Origin: Candidatus Cloacimonadota bacterium
GTDB taxonomy: Bacteria > Cloacimonadota > Cloacimonadia > Cloacimonadales > TCS61
Assembly (NCBI GenBank): GCA_018654125.1
Contig: JABIME010000067.1
Span: 1-11,369 of the forward strand
Direction of reading: 5' to 3'
Length of the DNA stretch: 11,369 bases
Each line of letters begins with the position of its first letter. The stretch's first letter is position 1. Position numbers and translations under genes: made by a program. Below are positions 1-7,942 of the stretch, piece by piece. The notes beneath the pieces were generated by a model. The model ran no database searches. It had not been told where the DNA came from and saw only the letters and a program-made list of their open reading frames with translations.

Positions 1-1
1 A

Positions 2-2398
2 ATAACAGCAGAGATACTTTCTAAACCTGCAAATTCCAGTGCAACAACTGCTTATTCTATTGGTCATGCGCATCTTGATCTGGCATGGTTGTGGCCCGTG
101 CGGGAAACTAAACGAAAGGGTGGAAGAACTTTTGCTACAGCTCTAAAATTGATAGAAAAATATCCTGAATATAAATTTGGAGCATCCCAACCACAGCTCT
201 ACCAGTGGATCAAAAGTGATTATTCTCAATTGTATGAAGAAGTGAAAAAAGCTATTGCAGATAAAAAATGGGAAGTTCAAGGTGCAATGTGGGTAGAACC
301 GGACATGAACCTAACTTCCGGAGAATCTTTAGTACGTCAGTGCATTTACGGTAAAAGATTTTATCAGGAAGAATTTGGAATTGAAGTAAAAGATCTTTGG
401 CTACCTGATGTATTCGGCTATAGTGCTGCTCTACCACAGATTCTAAGAAAGTGTGGTGTCGATTACTTCATGACCCAAAAGATAAGTTGGAATGAAACCA
501 ATAATTTTCCTCATCATACTTTCAATTGGGAAGGCATCGATGGTACACGTATCCTTACACATTTCCTGCCTACAAATGATTACAATCTAGCAAATCTTCC
601 TTCCCAGATGATAAGCAGCGAAAAAAGATATGCTCAGTCTGATGTTTCAGATGAATTCTTAAATCTTTATGGAATTGGAGATGGTGGAGGAGGCCCTTCA
701 GCTCATCATATTGAGATGGGATTGCGTCAACAAAACCTGGAAGGTGTTCCAAAATTCAAATTCTCATTTGCGGATGATTTCTTTAAGAAAATTGATAATC
801 TCCCCAAAGATAAGCTTCCGCTTTGGAGTGGAGAACTGTATTTAGAGCTGCATCGTGGAACATATACAACTCAAGCTTTAATGAAAAAACACAATCGCCG
901 ACTCGAACAGAAATTGCATAATATTGAATTTCTAGGATCGCTTGTTGATGACTTCAAACAATCTGAATTAGATGAAATTTGGCAAAACACTCTTTTGAAT
1001 CAATTTCACGATATTCTACCCGGCTCTTCTATTAATTGGGTTTATAAAGATGCCAATAGCATGAGTAAGAAAAATCTGGATAAGCTTGATAAACTGGAGA
1101 AAAAGTTACTAATCAAACTTCATGGAAACAGCACAAAGAATGCAGATAAATTTGTTGTTTATAACTCCCAACCTTGGAAGAGAAAAGAGGTTATCCGGTT
1201 AGCTGCAGATGATGGTCAATATTGGGTTGGAGATGGAACATCCAGTCAAATAATGCAAGCAAAAAATGGTGTGATAGATTACCAGATCGAGCTACCTCCT
1301 TGCGGATATAATTGTATTTACATCGAAGGTGTTGAAATGAATTACCCGCATAAAGAAATTTTGCTGAAAGCTTCCAAAAAATTGTTAGAGAATAAATTCA
1401 TAAAGGTTGATCTTACAGATGATGGAACAATTAGTTCTATATATGATAAATTGGAAAAACGTGAAGTTCTTGCTGGAAAAGCGAATGAATTTTTATTGTG
1501 GGAAGATGAACCGAATAACTGGGGAGCGTGGGATGTGAATCATTTCTATCGTGAGACAACTCCTCAAAAAGCAAAATTGATCTCTTCAAAAATAATTCAT
1601 CAGTCAGATATTTCTGCAACACTAGCTCAGAAATTTAAAATTGGGAACTCAACTATCGAGCAGAAAATTACAATATCAGAAAACTCAAAATTGATTAAAT
1701 TTGAAAATGTTGTTGATTGGAAAGAAGAGCATAAAATGTTGCGCGTATCTGCTCAACCAGATATATATGCTAGCAAAGCTTCCTACGAAATTCAGTATGG
1801 AACACTGCAAAGAGCAACTCACTCTAATACAAGTTGGGACGCTGCAAAATTTGAAGTAGCTGCACAAAGGTTCGCTGATCTATCTCAACCTGATTATGGT
1901 TTTGCTATTTTGAATGACTGCAAATATGGACATTATGTTAAAGAAAATGTGATGAGTTTAAATTTACTGCGAAGCCCCAAAGACACAGACAAACAAGCGG
2001 ATCAGCATTCACATAAATTCACGTTTTGTTACTATCCTCATCAAGGCTCATTAATCGAATCTGACACATTACAATTAGCACATAATTTGAACAGTCCATT
2101 AATGCAATTCCCAGTTTCAGGACTACCTGAGAACAGACAAAGATCATTCTATAATATACTAGGAAAAAATGTGAAGCTGGAAGTGATAAAGAAAGCAGAA
2201 GATGGAAATGGAATAATTATTCGTATGTATGAAACTGCTGGAATAAATACTGAAATCACTTTCCAAACTGTAGAAGAATGGGAACAGTTGTTCGAAACAG
2301 ATATGCTGGAAAATGCTCTTAACCAAATTTGTGAAAATGCAAATGAGATCAAATTACTGTTCAAACCTTTTGAAATTAGAACTTTTAGGATAGTTTGA
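2..2398 (+). CDS. Alpha-mannosidase, glycoside hydrolase family 38, MAN2C1-like (5' end outside window)
   Basis: This is a retaining, metal-dependent alpha-mannosidase that releases mannose from alpha-mannosides or free oligomannose. The frame is open from base 2, so 798 residues are visible and the true start lies left of the window. The motif GHAHLDLAWLW at bases 62-94 carries the expected zinc ligands, His at 71-73 and Asp at 77-79. The nucleophile Asp sits in WLPDVFGYS (codon 407-409). The fourth metal ligand is His in NQFHDILPG (codon 1007-1009). The conserved GDGGGGP stretch is also present. The order and wording of these motifs match the cytosolic/vacuolar MAN2C1/Ams1 branch better than Golgi or lysosomal mannosidases. 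That branch is about 1000 residues long, so roughly 200-250 N-terminal residues are missing here. The middle and C-terminal beta domains follow to the TGA stop. A GHL-type protein begins 3 nt downstream, suggesting an operon. Family assignment is firm; the natural substrate is inferred. Confidence 0.95.
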   Translation: MTAEILSKPANSSATTAYSIGHAHLDLAWLWPVRETKRKGGRTFATALKLIEKYPEYKFGASQPQLYQWIKSDYSQLYEEVKKAIADKKWEVQGAMWVEPDMNLTSGESLVRQCIYGKRFYQEEFGIEVKDLWLPDVFGYSAALPQILRKCGVDYFMTQKISWNETNNFPHHTFNWEGIDGTRILTHFLPTNDYNLANLPSQMISSEKRYAQSDVSDEFLNLYGIGDGGGGPSAHHIEMGLRQQNLEGVPKFKFSFADDFFKKIDNLPKDKLPLWSGELYLELHRGTYTTQALMKKHNRRLEQKLHNIEFLGSLVDDFKQSELDEIWQNTLLNQFHDILPGSSINWVYKDANSMSKKNLDKLDKLEKKLLIKLHGNSTKNADKFVVYNSQPWKRKEVIRLAADDGQYWVGDGTSSQIMQAKNGVIDYQIELPPCGYNCIYIEGVEMNYPHKEILLKASKKLLENKFIKVDLTDDGTISSIYDKLEKREVLAGKANEFLLWEDEPNNWGAWDVNHFYRETTPQKAKLISSKIIHQSDISATLAQKFKIGNSTIEQKITISENSKLIKFENVVDWKEEHKMLRVSAQPDIYASKASYEIQYGTLQRATHSNTSWDAAKFEVAAQRFADLSQPDYGFAILNDCKYGHYVKENVMSLNLLRSPKDTDKQADQHSHKFTFCYYPHQGSLIESDTLQLAHNLNSPLMQFPVSGLPENRQRSFYNILGKNVKLEVIKKAEDGNGIIIRMYETAGINTEITFQTVEEWEQLFETDMLENALNQICENANEIKLLFKPFEIRTFRIV

Positions 2399-2401
2399 GA
2401 A

Positions 2402-3376
2402 ATGCAGTACTCGATTTGGATGAATAGTAAAGACCGAAAAGAAGATGATTGGAAACGTGACTTTACTAAACTGCAAAAAGCTGGAATCTCTAATATCTTC
2501 TTAAGTGGTAAACCAGAAGATCTGGAAAATGCTTTAAAATATGCTACTGATTTTAATCTTCAAATTCACAATTGGATCTTTACAATGATTTGTAATGATG
2601 AAAATATAGTTAAGAATCATCCTGACTGGTTCACAGTAAATGGTTTGGGACAACGATCGCATGAGAATCCACAATATGTTGGATATTATAAATGGCTCTG
2701 TCCTACCAATCCCAAAGTGCAAGAATACTTAAAAAAGCGTATAGAAAAACTCTGTACGATTTCAGAATTAGCTGGAATTCATTTGGACTATATCCGTTAT
2801 TGTGATGTCATCTTACCGATCGGTTTACAACCAAACTACAATTTAATTCAAACTAAGGAAGAACCACAATTTGATTATTGTTACTGTGCACATTGCAGAT
2901 CTGCTTTTAAGCAAAAAGCTGGAATCGATCCAGTTGAGCTTGTTAATCCATCGGAAGATCCAACATGGCTACAATTTCGTTATGACAGCATTACAAACAT
3001 CGTTAATACACTTGCAGAAATAATTCATTCTCACAAAAAAATTGCAACAGCAGCAGTTTTCCCTACTATCATGCAGAAAAATGTACGGCAAGAGTGGCAT
3101 AAATGGCAACTTGAAGCTGTATATCCAATGCTGTATCATTCTTGTTATAATGAAGATCTTAGCTGGATTAATAATGAAGTTCAAAAAGGTAAACAACTTC
3201 TGCAATCTACAAAGTTGCACAGCGGTTTGTACGTTCCATCTATTGAACCAAGTAAACTAACACAAGCAATAAAATTTACTGTAGATGGTGATGCTGATGG
3301 AGTATCATTGTTTGATTTTAATACTATGGCAGATGAACATTGGAAAGTAATGCAAGATGAGATTCTAAATAATTGA
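2402..3376 (+). CDS. Putative glycosidase-like TIM-barrel protein (GHL/DUF187-like, 'family 10-like')
   Basis: This 324-residue protein has no signal peptide or membrane segment and is probably cytoplasmic. Its layout resembles the GHL (DUF187-like) glycosidase-like proteins. It has an early barrel strand (GISNIFLSG, residues 28-36), an IHNWIF strand (55-60), a HPDWF segment (73-77), LCPTNPKVQEYL (99-110) and the strand GIHLDYIRY (125-133). D129 in that last strand is the best candidate catalytic carboxylate. A later strand reads YPMLYHSCYNED (241-252). A Cys cluster of form CxCxxC (C160, C162, C165) lies in a loop; similar Cys-rich loops occur in related barrels and may hold a metal. The ATG follows the mannosidase stop by 3 nt, with a modest Shine-Dalgarno TAGGA at 2386-2390 inside the upstream gene, so the two are probably translated together. 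A role on the same glycans as the mannosidase is inferred from position. The exact reaction is unknown, and it could be a non-hydrolytic member. Confidence 0.75.
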   Translation: MQYSIWMNSKDRKEDDWKRDFTKLQKAGISNIFLSGKPEDLENALKYATDFNLQIHNWIFTMICNDENIVKNHPDWFTVNGLGQRSHENPQYVGYYKWLCPTNPKVQEYLKKRIEKLCTISELAGIHLDYIRYCDVILPIGLQPNYNLIQTKEEPQFDYCYCAHCRSAFKQKAGIDPVELVNPSEDPTWLQFRYDSITNIVNTLAEIIHSHKKIATAAVFPTIMQKNVRQEWHKWQLEAVYPMLYHSCYNEDLSWINNEVQKGKQLLQSTKLHSGLYVPSIEPSKLTQAIKFTVDGDADGVSLFDFNTMADEHWKVMQDEILNN

Positions 3377-3428
3377 TTATTATAAATCCGAAAAATCTTT
3401 GTGATTATTAAAAAGTAATCGTGAAAAA

Positions 3429-3459
3429 AATCCCAACTCCGATTATTGGAATTGGGATT
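3429..3459. terminator. Bidirectional intrinsic terminator between convergent genes
   Basis: An 8-bp stem AATCCCAA/TTGGGATT (3429-3436 with 3452-3459) continues past one C/A mismatch into a TCC/GGA stem (3438-3440 with 3448-3450) and closes on a 7-base loop. On the minus strand the hairpin is followed directly by a run of T (complement of the A run 3424-3430), giving a good terminator 20 nt past the stop of the beta-propeller gene. On the plus strand it is followed by an AT-rich, T-biased tail (3460-3470) that is a weaker terminator for the glycosidase pair. The rest of the 103-bp gap (3377-3479) holds nothing else convincing. Confidence 0.8.
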
Positions 3460-3479
3460 ATATTTATTTTAAATGTAAA

Positions 3480-5792
3480 TTATTTCAGTAATAGCATTTT
3501 CTTTGTTTCAGTATTATCTTCCGTTATTAATTTGTAGAAATAAATCCCAGAAGAAACCGATTTTTTATTATCATCCTTTCCATTCCAAACTACTGAATGC
3601 TGCCCGGCAGGAAGTTGATCATTTACAAGGTTCTTCACTTTCTGTCCTTTTAGATTATAGATTCCAAGAGTCACAAACGAGGAAGTTTGTGATACAGAAA
3701 ACGATATTGTTGTACTTGGATTAAATGGATTGGGATAGTTCCAGGATTTCATTTCAGGTAAATCAACTATTTCTTCCTCTGAACTTACCTGAACAAGTAA
3801 ATTATTATATATTTGCATTCCAGAAAGACCATCGGCGATATAAACATAATTTTCTTCTGCATCTACATTTAATGCAAAACAACCGCTTCTTTTGTAATAA
3901 CCAACATTTAAAGGAGCAGTTGGATCCCAAAGAGCTATTACTTGAACTCCACCCAAGATATAATTTGCAATATACGCATAATCACCATCCACATGAATTC
4001 CCTGAGCAGAGTCACCTAAATAGCAGTATGAAATTGTTGTTGGTGCATACGGATCGGAAATATCAATAACTTCCATACCACCATAAGAATCAGCAATATA
4101 TGCATAATCTCCTTCTACATCAATATCCCAGCCACGACTAACAAAATTTGTGTATCTGGTTACTACATGCGAATTTGACGGATCAGAAATATTAATGATA
4201 TAAAGACCAAATGTATCATCATCTTGGAAGGGTCCATAGTCTATAACATAGGCATAATCACCCTGAACATCCAAAGCCTGTACATAACAATAATCTACGC
4301 CAGGAATTGCGCCATTTGTCCACCCTAAAACATGAGCAGAAAGATAGGGTGAGCTTGGATTTGAAAAATCAATTATACGCATTCCATCCCACCAACAAGC
4401 AACAAAAGCTAAATCATTTTTCGCAGCCAGATCATAAGTCATTGCTGGGGATGTGTAGAAACCTTCTCTATAAGGATTTGTCGGATCATCCACATTCATA
4501 ATATTTACTCTATTTGGAGCACCCATACTTTTGGGAGAATATATGACATGCGTATTTGCAACAGCCACACATCCTCCATCTACCTCTGCATATCCAACTT
4601 CAATTGGATCGGAATAATCTGATACATCGAGCACTCTGAATCCATTACTTCCTAAATATACATAGTCTCCAGAAACCGCCATATCTGTTGTGTAACCAGG
4701 CATTCCATAACCACCAACAATCTGCATTGAGGCTGGATTTGTTATATCAAAAGAGATAAAACCATCGGAGTCACTTGTAATGTATATATTACCTTCCACA
4801 GCTGCGATATTTTTATAATTTGATGCATTACTGCTAACTAAATACGGATTTGCAGGATCAGCAATATTGATAGCAACCAGACCACATTCATTTCCCGAAA
4901 CAAAAGCATGATCTTCATAAACAGCAACTCTATATGGATAACCGGTTACAGCACAATCTCCCACTTCAAAAGCATTGAGCGGATCGGTAATATCATAGAT
5001 CTTTAAGCCAAATCCATATTTTGCGAAATATGCATAATTCCCACTGATATAAATATCACCCGTAGCATTTGGATATGTTGCTTCGATCGATGGATTTAAC
5101 GGATCTGAAATATCTACAACACTTAAACCGCTAGAGCTATCCACAAGATAGGCATAATCACCTGATACTTTCATATACCATACATTGTTACCTGTTGTAA
5201 TTGATGTAACTTCAAAAGGATCTGTTGGGTCAGAAACATCAATAATTCTTAAACCGTAACCAACTGTTGCTGCAAAAACATAATCTCCGGATGCATAAAT
5301 TCCACCACGAGGATATGGTTCAGTTGGACATCTACTTAAGAAAACTGGATTGTACAGATCTGATAGATCCCAAATTTCTATACCGGAAAAATAAGCTGCA
5401 AGATACAAACGCTGAGTTGCTGCATCATAATAGCTTCCGTCTACTAATGACCTTGCTCTAACTTCAGATATGATCACAGGATTTTCGGGATCACTTACAT
5501 CTGTTACTAACACTCCACCACCAGAGCCAACAAAGACCAGATCTAATTCCTCATTTGAGGATATTGAATAACTGTATCCAAATGGCCAGTTTCCTTCAAA
5601 ACTTACATTTGTTGAATCATAATCGAGTGGCTCACGTAAATTGAAATTTTCATAGTTAAATCCAAAATCTCTATTAAAGAGTGTTCCATTGGGGAACGAT
5701 TGTACGTTTTCTACACAAGTTGTAAAACCTGGATCAGCCTGAATCGCAATTGCTAAAGTAAATACAATAAATAAAAAATAACATTTTTTCAC
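3480..5792 (-). CDS. Secreted LVIVD-repeat beta-propeller protein with C-terminal sorting (T9SS-like/FlgD-Ig-like) domain
   Basis: The protein has 770 residues. It opens with a signal peptide: MKKC, a hydrophobic stretch at about residues 5-16, and probable cleavage near residue 19. A linker of about 60 residues follows. Then come 14 degenerate repeats (about 81-668) of the form GDYAYIAD-x-GL-xx-IDISDP-xx-P, typical of LVIVD repeats, which build beta-propeller blades. Fourteen repeats would suit two seven-bladed propellers. The C-terminus (about 684-770) begins with NYPNPFNP (685-692), continues through a beta-sandwich containing IYNLKGQKV and SGIYFYKL, and ends in KKMLLLK. This is the usual form of the type-A sorting domain used by type IX secretion in Bacteroidetes and found widely in other FCB phyla. 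The protein is therefore expected to be surface-attached or released. No catalytic motif is visible; binding or scaffolding is the likely job. It starts with GTG behind a strong ribosome site, 23 nt after the ABC exporter gene, and is probably the last gene of that operon. Confidence 0.9.
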   Translation of the reverse strand: MKKCYFLFIVFTLAIAIQADPGFTTCVENVQSFPNGTLFNRDFGFNYENFNLREPLDYDSTNVSFEGNWPFGYSYSISSNEELDLVFVGSGGGVLVTDVSDPENPVIISEVRARSLVDGSYYDAATQRLYLAAYFSGIEIWDLSDLYNPVFLSRCPTEPYPRGGIYASGDYVFAATVGYGLRIIDVSDPTDPFEVTSITTGNNVWYMKVSGDYAYLVDSSSGLSVVDISDPLNPSIEATYPNATGDIYISGNYAYFAKYGFGLKIYDITDPLNAFEVGDCAVTGYPYRVAVYEDHAFVSGNECGLVAINIADPANPYLVSSNASNYKNIAAVEGNIYITSDSDGFISFDITNPASMQIVGGYGMPGYTTDMAVSGDYVYLGSNGFRVLDVSDYSDPIEVGYAEVDGGCVAVANTHVIYSPKSMGAPNRVNIMNVDDPTNPYREGFYTSPAMTYDLAAKNDLAFVACWWDGMRIIDFSNPSSPYLSAHVLGWTNGAIPGVDYCYVQALDVQGDYAYVIDYGPFQDDDTFGLYIINISDPSNSHVVTRYTNFVSRGWDIDVEGDYAYIADSYGGMEVIDISDPYAPTTISYCYLGDSAQGIHVDGDYAYIANYILGGVQVIALWDPTAPLNVGYYKRSGCFALNVDAEENYVYIADGLSGMQIYNNLLVQVSSEEEIVDLPEMKSWNYPNPFNPSTTISFSVSQTSSFVTLGIYNLKGQKVKNLVNDQLPAGQHSVVWNGKDDNKKSVSSGIYFYKLITEDNTETKKMLLLK
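3789..5552 (-). repeat. Coding region of 14 degenerate LVIVD propeller repeats
   Basis: This segment encodes residues 81-668 of the secreted protein. The repeat unit is roughly 35-50 residues, with a Y-A-Y-type strand, a GL/GM turn, an I-I-D-I-S-D-P strand end and a variable linker. By eye, units start near residues 83, 128, 170, 212, 252, 294, 335, 376, 414, 460, 512, 562, 604 and 648. The last lacks the ISDP part. Units 9 and 11 have longer loops. At DNA level only short stretches recur, such as the complement of GGTGATTATGC, so the copies are old and diverged rather than a recent tandem amplification. Confidence 0.8.
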
Positions 5793-5798
5793 TTCATT

Positions 5799-5805
5799 CC
5801 ACCTT
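5799..5805 (-). promoter_or_regulatory. Strong ribosome binding site deciding a GTG start
   Basis: On the minus strand AAGGTGG lies 6 nt before the GTG at 5792-5790, which begins MKKC and a good signal peptide. An ATG at 5797-5795 in another frame meets a stop after two codons. The GTG is therefore the real start. This is the clearest Shine-Dalgarno sequence in the right-hand operon, and it may allow the propeller protein to be made independently of coupling with the ABC gene. Confidence 0.75.
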
Positions 5806-5815
5806 TTATATTATT

Positions 5816-7942
5816 TTACTGATACTGCAATCTATATAAATCGTAATAAAGTCCTTCTTTTGCCAGTAATTCTTGGTGATTTCCCTCTTCCACGATCTCA
5901 CCTTTATGCAGTACAATTATTCTATCTACATGTTGAATTGTGGATAGGCGATGAGCGATAATAATTGAAGTCCTGTTTTCCATTAATTTCTGCAAAGCAT
6001 CTTGAATCAGAATTTCTGTTTCGGTATCAATATTAGCAGTCGCTTCGTCTAAAACAAAAATTGTGGGGTCATATGCCAAAACCCGAGCAAAGGCGATGAG
6101 TTGGCGTTGTCCAACGCTGAAAGTAGCTCCGCGTTCCATCACTGGTTCCATATATTTTTCAGGTTGACTATCAATAAAATTATGAACATTCACATATTTT
6201 GCTACTTTTTCCATTTCGGCATCAGAAATGGACTCATCGCTAAGTACTATATTATCTTTGATCGTTCCCGAGAACAGGAAAACATCCTGTTGAACAATTC
6301 CAATATTCCTGCGCAATTCTTTTAGATTGTATTCGTTTATATCTTTTCCATCAACAAGGATCTCACCTTTTTGGAATGGATATAATCCTGACAAAATACT
6401 GATGATCGATGTTTTCCCTGAACCTGTATGACCAACGAGGGCAACTTTTTCTCCAGCCTTTACTTTGAAGGAAATATCTTTGAGAACATCACCATTATCA
6501 TTATAACGCAACCATACATTCTTAAACTCGATCTCGCCTTTCAGATCAACAGTATTCCCAACTGACTTTTCCAATCTGTAATCTTCAATATCTTTATCCA
6601 TCAGATCGAATATTCGCTCAGATCCACTCATGGCAGCCTGCATAATATTGAATTTTTCACTAAGATGATGAATAGGCTCGAAGAATCTATCTAGGAACCA
6701 CAAGAAAACCATAAATACACCCAATGTGATTTTATCTTGAATGATCTGTCCGCCACCATACCATAAAAGAATTGCAACTGCAATTCTGCGTGTGGAATTT
6801 ATTGCAGGACGGAAGAATGCAAAGAGTTTCATCATCTTCATTGAGGCAGCAAAATACTCACCATTTATAGTTTTGAATTCGTCAATTTTACGATTATATT
6901 GATTAAATAGTTGAATGATCTTAAATCCAGAAATATCTTCTGAAAGTGTGGCATTGATATTAGCTAATTTCTTACGTACAACTCTATAAAGTTTGCGGCT
7001 ACGATTAATAAAAACAGTGAACAAATAAATTGTGAGAGGAAGGATTGCAAAAGATACAAGTGCCAGTTTCCAATCGTAAAGCAGCATTGCAATCATAATT
7101 CCAACCAACACAAACATCTCCTGAATTAATTGAATAAGACCATTCCCTAGCATTTCATTTAATGTACCAATATCATTTGTTACACGCGTAACAAGCCTTC
7201 CGATCGGATTTTTATCGAAGAAAGAAAGTGGCATTCTTTCTAATTTATAAAACAGGTCACGACGCAGATCATACATTGCTTTTTGAGCTGCAATATTTAC
7301 AAAGTAGACCTGAAAATAAGTGAAAAATAACTGCAATGAAATAACTGCAAAAAACAAAATCCCGTAAAAAGTGAGTTTATCAAAATCTCTTTTTCTCAAA
7401 GTTTTCAATTGCTCTCTACTAAGGTTATCATTATCTTTCAATTCATTTAAAGTAGCGTTTAGAACGACCAGCTCTTCATCAGAAATTTCTATAAATTCAA
7501 TTTCTGAAAGTAATTTCTGGGTTTCTTCAGTATTATTAATAACCGCAATTTTTTGTAATATTTTACCGGATTCTTTTAAGTCTTCAATTCTTTGTTTAGG
7601 AATAAAATTTATCCTTTTGTTTGGAAAGAACAGAAATCCTTTTCCAGCAAATTCATATTTTTTGAATTTAATTCTATAAAATTCTTCAGCAAATTTATCA
7701 GCTTCCAACAAATTATTGAATTCAATTAAATTATTATTAGATAGAATAACCCTATCTACAGCACGTTGAGTAATTATCGGGCTTAATAAATTCGTTCCTG
7801 TGATGAGCAGTAGTAAAACAAACGAAATTGCAACCAGAAGTTTATATGGTTTTAGATATTTTATAAGTCTGGAAAACAAAACTTTATCATAAATTTTGCC
7901 TTGAATCTGATCTTCTGCTAAACCTTTTTCTAATTTACTCAT
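5816..7942 (-). CDS. Heterodimeric ABC exporter subunit, BmrD/TM288-like, with extracytoplasmic insertion
   Basis: This 708-residue half-transporter has an N-terminal membrane domain and a C-terminal ATPase, and would act in the inner membrane as a drug, lipid or peptide exporter. TM1 is at about 35-57 and TM2 at about 190-212. Between them lies a hydrophilic insertion of roughly 120 residues (about 65-188) that should face the periplasm. B. subtilis BmrD has an extracellular domain in the same place, and ordinary half-exporters lack it. The ATPase shows Walker A GHTGSGKT (504-511), Q-loop QQD (551-553), signature FSVGQ (608-612) instead of LSGGQ, Walker B IFVLDE with catalytic Glu633, and H-loop His664. 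An intact Glu with a deviant signature is the mark of the 'catalytic' partner in asymmetric heterodimers. Its ATG overlaps the stop of the 580-aa partner gene by 4 nt (ATGA), so synthesis is probably coupled. A purine-rich GAAGAGAAG at 7951-7959 is the likely ribosome site. The substrate is not evident. Confidence 0.92.
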   Translation of the reverse strand: MSKLEKGLAEDQIQGKIYDKVLFSRLIKYLKPYKLLVAISFVLLLLITGTNLLSPIITQRAVDRVILSNNNLIEFNNLLEADKFAEEFYRIKFKKYEFAGKGFLFFPNKRINFIPKQRIEDLKESGKILQKIAVINNTEETQKLLSEIEFIEISDEELVVLNATLNELKDNDNLSREQLKTLRKRDFDKLTFYGILFFAVISLQLFFTYFQVYFVNIAAQKAMYDLRRDLFYKLERMPLSFFDKNPIGRLVTRVTNDIGTLNEMLGNGLIQLIQEMFVLVGIMIAMLLYDWKLALVSFAILPLTIYLFTVFINRSRKLYRVVRKKLANINATLSEDISGFKIIQLFNQYNRKIDEFKTINGEYFAASMKMMKLFAFFRPAINSTRRIAVAILLWYGGGQIIQDKITLGVFMVFLWFLDRFFEPIHHLSEKFNIMQAAMSGSERIFDLMDKDIEDYRLEKSVGNTVDLKGEIEFKNVWLRYNDNGDVLKDISFKVKAGEKVALVGHTGSGKTSIISILSGLYPFQKGEILVDGKDINEYNLKELRRNIGIVQQDVFLFSGTIKDNIVLSDESISDAEMEKVAKYVNVHNFIDSQPEKYMEPVMERGATFSVGQRQLIAFARVLAYDPTIFVLDEATANIDTETEILIQDALQKLMENRTSIIIAHRLSTIQHVDRIIVLHKGEIVEEGNHQELLAKEGLYYDLYRLQYQ

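Noticed and set aside
89..91. TTG as start of the alpha-mannosidase
   Set aside because: The frame is open to base 2, and the zinc-binding motif GHAHLD lies upstream of this TTG. A start here would remove essential residues, so the gene runs off the left edge.
2879..2896. CxCxxC in the glycosidase-like protein as a zinc finger or redox motif
   Set aside because: It sits in a loop of a TIM-barrel protein, and similar Cys clusters occur in related barrels. There is no fourth ligand nearby that would make a classical zinc finger.
3403..3420. Small hairpin GATTATT/AGTAATC just after the glycosidase-like gene
   Set aside because: It is short, AT-rich and contains a G-T pair, with no T run on the plus strand. 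The adjacent 3429-3459 hairpin is far stronger.
3377..3479. Possible promoter or small gene in the convergent gap
   Set aside because: Both flanking genes end here, so no promoter is needed, and no open frame with a ribosome site is visible.
3503..5461. Several plus-strand open frames opposite the propeller gene
   Set aside because: They are antisense frames rich in His, Pro, Leu and Gln with no domain, no ribosome site and no spacing logic. The open frames are a by-product of the repeat composition on the other strand.
6119..6133. FSVGQ signature as a sign of a decaying transporter
   Set aside because: The rest of the ATPase is intact, including the catalytic Glu, and this kind of deviation is expected in the BmrD/TM288-type partner of an asymmetric dimer.
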